Assembly: GCF_000003815.2 (NCBI RefSeq)
Contig: NC_049990.1
Coordinates: 2,440,572-2,504,571, forward strand
Direction of reading: 5' to 3'
Length of the DNA stretch: 64,000 bases
Origin: Branchiostoma floridae
Lineage: Eukaryota; Chordata; Leptocardii; Amphioxiformes; Branchiostomatidae
Every line of letters starts with the position of its first letter. Position 1 is the first letter of the stretch. The notes beneath the pieces were generated by a model. It did not search any database, had not been told where the DNA came from, and worked only from the letters and a program-made list of their open reading frames with translations. Shown here piece by piece: positions 35,301 to 45,072 of the stretch. The position numbers and the translations under genes were made by a program.

Positions 35301-38063
35301 AGGTCTTTGCTCGGGTCTTTAAATTGTATGGCCTCTCAGTGAAAATCTCTGAGCAATCAATGATGACTCTACAGTTTGAGTATTTTTTTTTCCGAAAATT
35401 TTTGGGAAGATTGCGCTTTACGGTTTCCTTGGACGGCCAATGAATCAGGAACTTTAGTCGGACAGCTAAGATTGGAATACAACGGTTTATGACTTTTGAA
35501 ACTGTGGAGGCAGAAACACTAAATCTCAAAGCTAGATCAGCATTTTTGAGGCCTAGTCTCAACTTCATGAGAGTCATGAGTATTTGATCCTGCTGACACA
35601 TGGACTTTAGAGGAGCAATGAAATCACTAACAAGTCTAAACACAAACATAAACAGTGCAACAGTAGGTATTCCAGTGAAGAGCTTGCATTTTGCATCTGT
35701 GAGATTGGAGGCTGATGTTGATGATTTCTTGATTTGTTCTTGAAGGTGATCACGTTCTTCCCTAAGGTTGTCAGCTTCACTTTGAAGGGACTCGCAAAAC
35801 TGTTCCAACTTACATTTCTCCTCTTGTACTTTTGTGAGCTGTTCTCTCAGAGTCTCTACACTTTCAGGAAGGGGGTCTCTCAGAGTCTCTACACTTTCAG
35901 GAGGAGGGTCAGCGATCATTTCTTCATCTGAAATAAAGCAAATCCGAAGTTCAATGAAAGTGCTATGTGATTATGAGTGTCATATATCTGAACTGAACTG
36001 AATGTTCTAAACTCTGATTCATATGTATGTATTGTTGTTTCAATATTTTACTCATGCAGGTTGCATGCTTCTCTACTTGATTCACATCTATATCCCCACT
36101 CCGAAAACCAAGCGGATAAACTTTGTAGCAAGTAGTCTTGTGTGTATGGTATGTGATTCATGTTGAATAAGTGACAAGTGATAGATTTACTTGTTGAGCA
36201 AGAATGATAGATTAAACTGTTGATCAAGAATTTATATGTTTAGGATTACTGATTGTATCCATTAGACACTTTTCTTATTCCCTCTGTAATGCCCTTACCA
36301 TTTAGTGATGTAGGTGGGGCTTCATTCTCTGATGACACCCGCAGCCTTTTTGCTGCACGCATATACCTGCAAACAATGAAGCATGTTGTAAGTTGTAAAT
36401 CAAAGTTGCATGCTTTGTTTCCTACATACATTCTGTTAGCATAGCATTTAGTGATTACTGCTGTGAATGTTATGAAATATAAAACATTTGACTAGGTGTA
36501 AACTCTAACATGAGTAACTTACAGGATCTTTGTGAGATTTAACTGAATCCTTGGTAAAACTTTCATGGTCATCTTCTCAGGCAAGGAGGTAGAGTATAGC
36601 AATGTTTCACACAGGCATGAACAGCCTGCCTGCATGAACAGCATGAGCAGTAAATCAAATTTCAATAAAGAAACATTGAAAACCCCAATGTTACCTACCG
36701 ATCTTTCTTGGCAACTGGGTTTCTTGAACGATTGCAACTTGCTGAGGTTGGGAGGTTAAACAAGCTTGGGACGTAATCTGGATCTGCAGGGTCTTTAGAA
36801 GGGTTCCCTGCAATGCAAGAAGCAAAGAACTTGTCAGTATTATAAACATGATTTTAAAATGAGGTGGCAATTGGTCTTGTGGTTAGGGTGTAGGACTCAT
36901 AATCCAAAGATAAGTATGAGTTGGAATCCCTGATAGGTCACTTTGTTGTAGTGCCCTTGGGAAAGGTACTTAAACCATACTTTACACCTATTTCCTCACT
37001 TCACTAAGGTGAAAAATGAGTACCTGGCTTCGGCTACACACCTCGGCATGTTAAACTGAAAGAACCCACCACACTTATCGAAAAGAGCAGGGGATCATCC
37101 CGGTGTGAGTGGATCAAACTCCACAGTCTGGTTCTTTCTTTCCCCTGCACTATCCCACAATGGTCCGGACCAAGGTGGAGGTCTACCCGCTGGGGGCCTC
37201 CCCACACAATATGCTCCAGTAGGGGCCATCTGGGGGTATTCCCATGTAGATGTAGATGATTTTAAAGACATTTTAAAACATTTGTAGATGTCTTCGTCAA
37301 TCAGTTAAGTGATGTACGTTATACTTCTGGTATACTATATATGTATACGTCCATCCCAGATACTTTACCACTATTTATAAGTCAGACCCCCCCCTCCCAC
37401 GTGGACGCGCTGTAAAACTTTGATACATGTAACATTAATATTCACTATCCTTGATATGGCATGAATCAGCGACAAAACTTACTTAAGCTTTCCGCAGATG
37501 TGTAACGAAAAGTACACTATTACATCACGAAAAATGTATTTATGCAAGGGGGACAACAACAAAATATAAAACATATAGATCACAAACCTGAGATGAAATG
37601 GTCGCTGCACACTCTCTCGTGGCCTCGTGGTGTCCACGCCGCGGTCGGGTTTTTCTTTCCCTGCTCAAAATCTGACCTTTTTAAGGCTCTAAGCCATGCA
37701 GCCCTTCGTCCTGGTTCCGCAGGGATTCTAAAAAACTTCTTTCTACTGCCTTTATCCTTCCGGTTAGTACAATTCAGCGCACAACAACTGGTCGGCATGT
37801 TTGCGTTTCCCGCGCGCAACTGGTGGGCGAGGAGGGTTCAGCCCGCCTCCTCGCCCACCAGCAGCTTTTTGCCTACCATGACGTCACGTGACGTAACCGT
37901 GACGTCAGCGCGATCGCTCGTATAAAGGTCATTCTTTCATTTATTTTCAGGACAATTCTGGGACGATAGGGAAAAAAGTAAATTCGGAGGCCTGCTCACC
38001 TTTCTGCAGTTCGCGCACACTGCTGAGGAGGTCTTCCACTCGGAACGGTTCTTTCACACTCAT
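25430..38063 (-). CDS. SYCE1: Coiled-coil protein resembling synaptonemal complex central element protein 1, 11 exons, 277 aa
   Basis: Minus-strand exons: 38063-38000, 30076-30002, 29491-29444, 29169-29115, 28830-28741, 28256-28193, 27996-27930, 27702-27631, 27283-27226, 26543-26457, 25583-25430. Every phase agrees and the frame is open to TAG. The product is almost all coiled coil. It resembles SYCE1: an N-terminal FRVEDLLSSVRELQK (human KIEDLMEMVQKLQK), then RASLTELNSSIEQEVQRQRQ and FESQLDELTDASHHAWLYF (human FEEQLEDLMGQHKDLWDF). SYCE1 builds the meiotic central element with SYCE3 and SIX6OS1. Human SYCE1 is 351 residues, so this is shorter. The name rests on remembered similarity between coiled coils, which can mislead; the gene structure is firmer than the name. 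Intron 1 (7.9 kb) contains the ISL2EU-like transposon. Exon 9 reaches a TAG if its donor (CTT/GTAGTG) is not used, and exon 10 has a CAGTAG double acceptor. Confidence 0.65.
26010..26513 (-). repeat. 63-bp minisatellite copying the 3' end and donor of SYCE1-like exon 10
   Basis: Eight units begin at about 26011, 26074, 26137, 26200, 26263, 26326, 26389 and 26452. The last is the native exon end with its donor (minus-strand CTACAAAG/GTTAGT). Each unit carries about 38 bp of exon and 25 bp of intron, so seven extra donor sites follow the real one. The unit is a multiple of three and free of stops in one plus-strand frame, which creates a 144-codon spurious reading frame. Confidence 0.92.
26719..26929 (-). 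mobile_element. MITE family B, copy 2
   Basis: tactgtaaatgcagaaatgt opens it and aaatgcatttacagta closes it. The interior has the gttcgcgg/ccgcgaa motifs shared with 54581-54788 in the opposite orientation. It lies in intron 9 of the SYCE1-like gene. Confidence 0.85.
29263..29347. repeat. (CA)n microsatellite
   Basis: Runs of cacaca interrupted by short spacers, between exons 3 and 4 of the SYCE1-like gene. It is non-coding despite an open frame through the repeat. Confidence 0.9.
29631..29935. mobile_element. Non-autonomous DNA element with CAGTG ends (305 bp)
   Basis: Ends cagtgcccaaaatac and gtatttcgagcactg are inverted repeats. A 5-bp duplication, taatc, flanks it (29626-29630, 29936-29940). 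A diverged relative is at 41710-41975 in TPT1. The superfamily is unclear; a hAT-like group with 5-bp duplications is one option. Confidence 0.7.
30920..34613 (+). CDS. Transposon protein: SWIM zinc finger, YqaJ-type nuclease, ING-like PHD finger; 7 exons, 601 aa
   Basis: Exons: 30920-31091, 31253-31471, 31631-31724, 32315-32441, 32861-33361, 33655-33790, 34057-34613; phases agree and there are no internal stops. A SWIM-type CxC...CxH signature (CTC ... CSH) is split over exons 3 and 4, at about residues 155-172. An acidic linker follows. The YqaJ/lambda-exonuclease fold shows SPDG with Asp421 and EIKCPY with Glu435 and Lys437, the expected catalytic D...ExK. The last 48 residues form a PHD finger (YCSCQKPAYGRMVKCDNNEC, then EWFHYKCVG and WFCPSC) very like ING-family fingers that read H3K4me3. 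It presumably helps process or integrate transposon DNA, and the PHD may guide it to active chromatin; both roles are inferred. Only 244 bases separate its stop from that of the transposase. Confidence 0.85.
32637..32759. mobile_element. Hairpin MITE in the nuclease gene
   Basis: tagcctggagtccagccttg...ctttagt pairs with actaaag...caaggttggactgcaggcta across about 120 bp, making a near-complete foldback in intron 4 of the YqaJ-type gene. It entered after the host transposon. Confidence 0.7.
34858..37798 (-). CDS. THAP domain-containing DDE transposase, 4 exons, 485 aa
   Basis: Minus-strand exons: 37798-37588, 36807-36699, 36366-36299, 35927-34858; phases agree. Exon 1 encodes a THAP C2CH zinc finger (MPTSCCALNCTNRK ... 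CSDHF), a DNA-binding domain typical of transposases and their domesticated kin. Residues about 142-197 form a coiled coil, preceded by a duplicated PESVETLR motif. A helix-turn-helix-like block (NADLALRFSVSASTVSKVI) precedes a DDE nuclease domain of the DDE_Tnp_4 type, with Asp320 in VIIDCSE, Asp395 in MADRGF and Glu442 in HVERAIERIKNF. All three catalytic acids are present and the frame is intact, so it may be active. The start was placed at MPTSCC, the usual THAP N-terminus; an upstream ATG at about 37819 is possible. A SINE interrupts intron 1. Confidence 0.85.
36859..37255 (+). mobile_element. tRNA-derived SINE inside the transposon (397 bp)
   Basis: The head has an A-box-like TGGTCTTGTGGTTAGGG and a B-box-like GAGTTGGAATCCC. 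An 11-bp target duplication, atgattttaaa, flanks it at 36848-36858 and 37256-37266. It lies in intron 1 of the transposase gene, antisense to it. Confidence 0.8.
37870..37912. promoter_or_regulatory. CRE / E-box palindrome cluster in the right transposon end
   Basis: The right end contains tgacgtcacgtgacgt followed by gtgacgtca, giving CRE (TGACGTCA) and E-box (CACGTG) palindromes within about 45 bp. It lies about 75-115 bp upstream of the transposase start codon. It could serve as promoter and transposase-binding site at once; motif-based only. Confidence 0.5.
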
Positions 38064-39402
38064 CGTCCTAGCCTCCACCAGCCCTTCCTATTTAAAGTAA
38101 ATACGGATCGTACAATATCAAGGACCTTTTACAATTCGGCAAAAAAAAGGGAATAAATTATTGGCAAGGAAAGTCAGTCAATGCTAAGGTAAAAATAATA
38201 ACATTTCCCCTCGGCTCCGGCCGGTTGAACCTTTTACCGTCGCCAAACTAGAGCAAACTACTAGTAGTATTCTCCCTATTAAATAACTTGAGTAGTTGGT
38301 CTGGAAAGACTATAGTCATATAGAATAACCGTAGGTCTGATTTCGTCAAAAGATCAACTTTTAAACTTTTTTACACCGTTCAGAAATCAAAACAAAAGTT
38401 CAGTATCTTTTATTATGGAACAGAGCAATCTATACGTCATTTTTATCTCCCCATTTGACTTACGAAATACTAGTAATAGAAACACGAGAGCACTACCGGT
38501 CTCGCCCCCCTCCCCCTTTCAACAATCGTCGCCGGTCGAAACTCTTCGAAAAAGCTTTATATTTTGGGCCTTCCAAACAAATCGACAGCAAACTAATCTT
38601 CATCTGCGACGGAGTTCATCAACGGCGCTTCCAAGATGCACCAAAAGAAGTAAGAAATCCTTATCTGAAGGCGGGCACCTGAAAACGTCCCTCTCCTGCC
38701 GTCTGTGGTGAATGTCGTCTGCTTCGAATTCAGAACATACGTTTCGCGCCAAAATACCTTGCATCTGATTGGTCCATTGGAATCACGTGAGTATGACGCA
38801 ACCTTATCCAAACCTGGAAGGCTACTGAAGGCTACAGTATGTGCATCATATGATAATATTGAAACTCAAAAGTCAGGAAAATTTTATTCTTTGAGTGTAA
38901 CTTAAAACTTTTAATTCAAATGTCCATGTTTCCTGTGAGGACATCCACGAGATACAAATGTAGCTTATGTTCATTCATAGACAATAAAAATCCTTCAACA
39001 GCAAAATCAAATCACTGTAAAAATACGTTTTGTATTATCAATTTACAGAAATCACCAGAGCATATTAAACGACATAGAAAGTCAAGAACAAAAAATAAAA
39101 ATGAATCATTCCGTCCCACACACAATGAAATATCAGGATGGCAACAGCTGGAGAACAATGAGTTGATAGCTTTTATTTTCTCAGATAAGGCAGATTTTGG
39201 CGAGAGGACTCACTGTACGGATGTGGTCAAAACTGACAACCAAAACAAGCTTAAGGTTCTGCCGATAACAAACTACTGTGAGGTAGCAAAAGACCGTTCA
39301 GTTTTTGCAAAGCATACTTACTATCAAGCTAGGGCTATGGTACAGACTAGCTATCATATATAGGAGTTCGTGTCCGACACATTCTAAAAAGGACAAACTA
39401 TC
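38064..39402. other. Upstream region of the SYCE1-like gene, no gene seen
   Basis: A 147-codon open frame at 38920-39363 is AT-rich and has no recognisable domain; I do not support it as a gene. No other structure was seen. Confidence 0.4.
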
Positions 39403-39564
39403 AGTCTCCAAGCAGACCCTACGGTGCCTTAGAGATAGTATCAAAGCTGGCCAAGGAGTATTGCCGGCATGCCAGCCAAAAGGAGTCACTCGGGCACCGG
39501 TGCCAGCTATACTGGCCAGCTTTGATACTATCTCTAAGAAAGCGTAGGGTCTGCTTGAAGACTA
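39403..39564. mobile_element. MITE family A, copy 5, long palindrome
   Basis: agtctccaagcagaccctac pairs with gtagggtctgcttgaagact. The inner arms (agagatagtatcaaagctgg / ccagctttgatactatctct) make the element almost a single hairpin. Confidence 0.8.
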
Positions 39565-40067
39565 CAAACTACACCATAAAGCAAGGTAAGGGCCTGCTTT
39601 AACATAGAAGATTTAATAATTGCAGCTATTCCCCCAAGTAGACCAGCATGGCTCTTGTTAAACTAACCTTTATTCATCTACCAAATCGAGTATGCCTCCC
39701 CCATGCCCAATCAAGAGGACTTGAAGACTATTAAATGCATTTTTTTCCTCAGAGCTAAAAACAAATATTGGCACATTACACTAAGCATAAAAGGACACAA
39801 GGAAATTACTACTTTCTGCCTAATACTAGTAGTCACTAGCTGTAGTGCTTTAAGGATTTGGCTCAAGTCGAAAAATAAATTGACTGGAGTTAAGATTTTT
39901 CTTCATGGGCATGTGCATTTTCTACACGGGCTATGGACTGACATTTAACACAAATTTACGCGATAAAACAATAAATAATTAGAGCAACCAGAGTTAACTT
40001 GATACTCTTCGCAGTACTGGAATCTTTATCAAAAGTCAACCACTTGCAACATAAGAAGTCACAGCTT
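39565..40067. other. Intergenic, nothing seen
   Basis: AT-rich sequence with no repeat or reading frame that I can support. It lies downstream of TPT1. Confidence 0.4.
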
Positions 40068-40139
40068 TTTATTCGTGTAGCAAAATGACAATGCTACCAT
40101 TGTTACAAACTTGGCTACATTGTCAATATGCGATTTATT
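40068..40139 (-). terminator. TPT1 poly(A) signals
   Basis: Minus-strand AATAAA at 40139-40134 and 40073-40068, about 255 and 320 bases after the TAA, fit the short 3' UTR usual for this gene. Confidence 0.55.
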
Positions 40140-40393
40140 TGTAAGAGTCCAGGGTGGTGTTTGCCTCAATATTGTCCATACAGCCTCTGTTGTATCAGAC
40201 AGCTTTTATTTTCTTTCTGTTTCTTTTTTCTTTTCTTTTTTTTTAATTTAAAAACGTGCATATCTTGAGAACTATCTAGGCATGAGTCCGCAAGACGATG
40301 TTCCGATTAGCGACCAGAGTTGGAAGTTGCAGAGAGTTGGAAGTTGGCAAGGTGCACTGGTGTTAGGGTAGATTTCCGTGCCGTCTTGTTACA

Positions 40394-43300
40394 TTACTGT
40401 GAAGGAAAACAAAAGAGAACCATGTCATAAATGTGAACAAAAGAAAAAAATGATGAAAACATTAACTCTTCTTTGCAGTAAGTTACATTTTTTCTTTACC
40501 TACTGTTTTGGCCCTCATAGGCCATGTTGATTTCATTATATGGATGACTTATGTGGGCAGGCCAATAAAGAAAAAATTATCGCCCTCATCCAAAATTTGT
40601 ATGATCCCTGAAGTCAAGAGGACATTTTTTTTTTCATTCCCAGCTGCAAACTTTCGTCAAAGGGCGGAAGGACAGGCGCTGGCTACAACCCTGCCCAGGC
40701 TAGATGCATAATCTCCAAGCAGATCCTACGGTAGCATAAGCTAGTATCAAAAGCTGGCAGAGGAGTGAAGCCGGCTTAGGAGTGTGTTTCACTACCAAGG
40801 CAAAGGACACTTCTTGGCTGACTAGACTCCTAGGCCAGTTTGGTACTACTGTAAATGCAGAAATATTCGTGGTGGATTAATGTTCGCGGTTTTCAAGGTG
40901 ACTACCGCGAACATTTTTCTATTATGGTATTAGACTGCAGCCTATGGTGTTACCGCGAAAAATTCCCTTTTCCCGCTACCGCGAAATTAAATCCCCGCGA
41001 ACTTAAATGCATTTACAGTATCTTATGCCATCGTAGGATCTGCTTGGAGATTAAGATGCAGCCATTTCCAGACTTACAAATTTCTCCTCCAGCAGGCCGT
41101 CCTTGAAGAAGAGCATGTATGGGGTGACTCCATCCTCCCTGAAGTCCAGCAGGGCCACCATACCGTCGGGGTCCATCTTCTCACCTTAAGGGGAAACAAA
41201 AAGGGAAATCTCACATCCCAGTTCAGGGCTCGAAATACCACCTGTATATGTATATGCAGGTTAGTGCAGGTAAAATTGGACCTGTGCAGGTATTTCTGAT
41301 GTCTATCTGCACCTAAAGTGCACTGGTATGTACTGGGTACATACAGGTTAGTGCAGGTAAAATTGGAGCTGTGCAGGTATTTCTGGTGTCTACCTGCAGC
41401 TAAACAACACTGGTCCATGTACTGGGTTTCATACATAAATGCCCTATGATGTACGCGTATCTGGATTGTTATTAGCTGCATTGACTGCTTAAGTATAAAA
41501 GATAGCAATGGTGGTGCAGACGCCCATTTTTCTCTACTATTCACTTATATTTTATGACTTACCCGTGAAGAATTGCCAGTTCTTGTAGTTGCCCATAATT
41601 TTCTTCAATGCAGGCCCTGAAGCCGCCTTGAAACCGTCCACCCTTTCCGGGTTGTTCTTTGTTAGATGATCCAGGATTCTGTCATCAAGGAAGAAAGACA
41701 TCAGCACTACAGTGTTTGAAATACTCACTTGCACATTTGCAGATGAAACCATATTTTGCTTGGTGCAACTTTAGACCTAGGTAGCGCAGTGCGCAACCTG
41801 AAGTTTTGCAGTTGGAACACCACTTTTCTTCCAAATACGTGCAAAAGCTTGAGTATTTATTTATTGACAAAATGAAACATAAGTCACACATAACGTATAG
41901 ATAATTTTGGATATTGCTGACTTGAACAGAGTAATAACTTGGAAGTGGGGCAACCTGAAATGTTGATGGCACGATGGTGGGTTCCTAAATTACAGTTCAA
42001 CTATTTCATAAGTGTCTGTTGTACAAACACACAAGTGAAATTGTGCAAAAAGTCAGCTGACTGTGTACTCATTTATACATACCCTACTAGAAAATAGCAC
42101 TCCAGGGCTCGAAATTCATTCTTGGGATTAGGCGCACCCAGCTTTAAAAATTGGGTGCACCAAAAAATTTTGGGGTGCACCACTTAAATGTAAGCAATAA
42201 CCTAATAATTAAACTTAGCTGCAAGCTATTGAATTATTAAACAAGTACCATGACAGATATCTTTATTATCTTTCTAACACTTAGATGTCAAGAATATGAT
42301 GTATACTAGTATACTTTGATATCTTTACATACATAAACCTAAGAAAATATTTGGGTGCACAGAAAATAATTGGGTGCACAGAAAATAATTGGGTGCACAG
42401 CTCCAATTTTGGGTGCACCTGGGTGCACATGCACCCAGTATTTCGAGCCCTGACTCCTTTAAGTGAGTCTAACTCACCTTTTGCTGTATGCCTTGATGTA
42501 TATTTTGTAATCAGGCTTGGCATATTGGGTTTCTTGAAGCCTGTTAGCAAGGACGATGTTGCAGCCTTGCTTCGCGGATTCTTCCAGTCCCTCCCCTGCG
42601 TCCTCAGCGCTGGCGTTGCCTCCGATGGCGGACTCGTCAATGCCTCCCTTCTCAGTGGTCATCTAGAAATACACACATCACATCACGCTTTTAGCCAGGC
42701 ATGCGTCCTGGCGTTTTTTGGACTTGCTTTTCTTAAAATAGCAAGAAATTGGACACAACAGCTGGTTATATTACAATGAACGATCCGTCACACCTAACTT
42801 TTGCACATCTATCTGCAAGCGTTCTTTAAAACCATAAAGAGAAGATGCCCCTACTGTGCTTGTTGATAACAAATTCCACTACGAATTTAATCTTGTTTGG
42901 TTTACATTATGCAGTTATTTAATGCCAATGCATGCAGAATCAGTGCATGTTTTGTCACCAAGGGGACAAATTCAATGACAGAAATTCTATGTCTATTTCT
43001 GGAATACTTCTAGGTTCTAGTTGTTCATTCAAGACAGGTCTCTATATATACTAGTATACAGCATACAAAAACCTGACAACTCAAGTTTCTAGTGAATAGT
43101 ATCAAGTAACTATATTTCAAAGAACGCACTTACAAGACCAAATACTACAATAGTAATTAGTAGACAGGACTACATGCATTTCAAACAAAAGATTTGTTCA
43201 TCCTCCACTTCAGTTTTATACAAGGTCTTCAAGTTCAAGTCTAACAGGACTCGTTACTCGTTGCAGATTCTAAAAGTATGGATTTCATCAGACGATTTTG

Positions 43301-43724
43301 TCGATGAAAACAGAAAAGTGAGGATTTTTTTTTTCAACTGTGTAACAGAGATTATGACCCCCCCCCCCCCCTCCTCCCTAACAACGGGCCATCTTGTCGT
43401 CTTCTTCAAGTTTTCACAAAAATCAGCAAACAAGATGCACGTACCTTTCCCTCGATCTCGTAGAAGAAGTCATCAATCAACTTGATCTTGTAGGAATCGG
43501 AGAACATTTCATCGCCTATGTGAAAAGAAGAAGAAAAAAGAAAGGGGGAGGGGGGCATTAGAGAACCAATTTCGTGTACTGTTAGATTAACGTTAGTAGA
43601 AACCTGAAATTTATCCTACCATCGTAACACAAATGAACAAAAAAATCACAAAATACTGATGTTAACTCTTCAGAAGACGTGTTTTGTGCCCCTTACCGGT
43701 GACGATGTCCCTATAGACGATCAT
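40394..43724 (-). CDS. TPT1: Translationally controlled tumor protein (TCTP), 6 exons, 169 aa
   Basis: Minus-strand exons: 43724-43697, 43515-43445, 42662-42478, 41678-41563, 41184-41078, and a last exon from 40396 whose first codon is the TAA. Phases agree throughout. The protein starts [19 protein letters not shown], carries the TCTP signature IGGNASAE, and ends [11 protein letters not shown]. Length (169) is close to the usual 172. TCTP is an abundant cytosolic protein linked to growth, survival and tubulin and calcium binding. The stop codon standing alone at the start of the final exon is unusual and leaves the whole 3' UTR in that exon. A pyrimidine tract about 62 bases before the ATG suggests a TOP mRNA. 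The introns hold at least five DNA-element insertions. Confidence 0.96.
40710..41053. mobile_element. MITE family A, copy 6, interrupted by a family B MITE
   Basis: Outer ends taatctccaagcagatccta and taggatctgcttggagatta match the copy at 20708-20888. The middle is split by the family B element at 40847-41020, so family A inserted first. The right end lies about 18 bp from the exon 5 donor of TPT1. Confidence 0.85.
40847..41020 (-). mobile_element. MITE family B, copy 3, nested
   Basis: tactgtaaatgcagaaatat to aaatgcatttacagta, with CGCGG-rich interior, inserted at a TA inside a family A MITE. Confidence 0.85.
41224..41520 (+). repeat. ACCTGCAC-family repeat, third copy
   Basis: Begins cagggctcgaaataccacct and continues with gcaggttagtgcaggtaaaa, which is tandemly repeated inside. 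It matches 181-830 and 1078-1550. It lies in TPT1 intron 4. The right end is uncertain. Confidence 0.6.
41710..41975 (+). mobile_element. Diverged CAGTG element in TPT1 intron 3
   Basis: Starts cagtgtttgaaatactcact and shares gcaacctgaagttttgcagttgg-type blocks with 29631-29935. The right terminal repeat was not found, so it is probably truncated. Confidence 0.5.
42102..42452. mobile_element. Non-autonomous DNA element with CAGGGCTCGAAAT ends
   Basis: cagggctcgaaat at the left matches the reverse complement of the right end (atttcgagccctg). The interior is a run of ttgggtgcaccc-like repeats. A 4-bp repeat, actc, flanks both ends. TPT1 intron 3. Confidence 0.7.
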
Positions 43725-43785
43725 TTTGGCTGGATGTTAGACGGATCCTGTTGGACGTACGTGTGGCAGTCAAGATGGAAGATCC

Positions 43786-43793
43786 GGAAAAGG
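43786..43793 (-). promoter_or_regulatory. Candidate 5' TOP tract of TPT1
   Basis: The minus strand reads CCTTTTCC 62-69 bases before the ATG. TPT1 is a classic TOP mRNA in vertebrates, so this may be the cap site that links translation to mTOR. The transcription start itself cannot be seen. Confidence 0.45.
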
Positions 43794-44459
43794 ACGAGAG
43801 CCGGCGATTGCGCAATGACGATGACTCACGAAGGGCGGCGGCATTCCACGAAGATGACGTCATCAGACCCGAGGGCTTCCGATGTCCTTTCTCCGGTCGT
43901 TTTTGTATTTCAGCTGACAGAAATTATGACGGTTGATAAAATAAGCGAAAGAGACAAAGAAATGATGGATTTGCAACTCTAAGTTTATGCTGATTGATTT
44001 GTTGCATATTGATCCAGGCTTCCCTTAGAAATCAGTTGATAAATAACGAGAGGAACGACCCTTATGAGAATTAGATTAATAAATAGATTTTTTTTTTAAG
44101 ATTAAGTCGATTAACGTTTTTTTTTTTTCCTTTCCTTTACCCAGGAAATCTGGTATCAAATAAAGTTCTTATCACAAGTTTTGTATCTAGCAGCTCCATA
44201 TAATAAGGAAAACAATTGGACTCCACCCGCTGGTATCTCAGTTGACAAGTTTGACTTGTTTTCTTTATTATATATCCAGGACAATAACCCCTTCCTTACG
44301 GCGTCAAAACTTCAAGAGGTGAAAAACTCTGATTGCTTTTCCCATTTCACTCATGTACTGTAGTTTTTCCTGATGATGATAAAGGGTAGGTTAATTTGCT
44401 AAGATAACGAACTTGGTTGTCCAGAGGCAATATTCCCCCATTCATGCATTCATCATCCT
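43794..44459. other. TPT1 upstream region, no gene seen
   Basis: GC-rich near TPT1, then AT-rich with poly-T runs. No supported reading frame. Confidence 0.4.
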
Positions 44460-45072
44460 TCTATCGAAATATTCATTCATTCATTCATTCATTCATTCAT
44501 TCATTCATTCATTCATTCATTCATTCATACATCTATCCATTGAAATATTCATTCATTCATTCATTCAGCCATCCATCGAAATATGCATTCATTCACCCAT
44601 CCTTCCATCGAAATATCCATTCATTGAAAATTCATTCATTCATCCATCAATTCATCGAACTACTAGTATTCATTTATTGGAAATGCATCCATCCATCAAA
44701 CTACAAGTATCCATTCATCCATTGAAATACTGTAAATGTATTTAAGTTCGCCAGGATTTAATTTCGCGGGAAAGGGGACTTTTTGCGGTGGTTCTAAGTT
44801 CGCGGTAGCACCATGCACTGTAGTCTCTTACTGCCATGGAAAATGCAGCTTCATTTTTTTCCTGTCTTTCATTCTTTTCATTCATTCATTCATTCATTCA
44901 TTCATTCATTCATTCATTCATTCATTCATTCATCCATTCATGCATTCATTCATTCATTCATTCATTCATTCATTCATTGTACCCATCCATCTATCAATGT
45001 GATCCATTTTGTCATTCATTTATTCCTCCATCCATCCATCCATCCATCTATTCATCCATCCATCCATCCATC
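44460..45072 (+). repeat. (ATTC)n and (ATCC)n microsatellite tract
   Basis: Long blocks of attcattc at about 44470-44530 and 44870-44980, with catccatc blocks at about 45030-45075, interrupted by a family B MITE remnant. The long Phe-Ile-His-Ser frames through it are artefacts of the repeat. Confidence 0.95.
44728..44850 (+). mobile_element. MITE family B, copy 4, truncated
   Basis: tactgtaaatgtatttaagt and the ttcgcggtagcaccatgcac block match 54581-54788, but the right half is replaced by ATTC repeats. Confidence 0.75.

Larger units (their letters stand above)
30536..37920. mobile_element. Apparently complete ISL2EU-type DNA transposon (7.4 kb)
   Basis: The terminal repeats read cgagcaatcgc on the left and, in reverse complement, cgagcgatcgc on the right, flanked by TA (30534-30535, 37921-37922). 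A subterminal tggtaggcaaaaagc occurs inverted at 30590-30604 and 37864-37878. Inside are two convergent spliced genes, a SWIM-YqaJ-PHD protein (+) and a THAP-DDE transposase (-), both open through all exons. The pairing of a YqaJ-type nuclease with a DDE transposase is what I recall for ISL2EU elements. It sits in intron 1 of the SYCE1-like gene with its transposase in the host sense. A SINE and a hairpin MITE have inserted into its introns. Confidence 0.8.

Noticed and set aside
36519-36640. Possible extra exon of the THAP transposase (acceptor near 36620, donor near 36520)
   Set aside because: In the phase set by the preceding exon it meets a stop, while skipping it gives a clean join to 36366.
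38920-39363. 147-codon open frame
   Set aside because: AT-rich, no domain, no promoter or splice context; likely chance.
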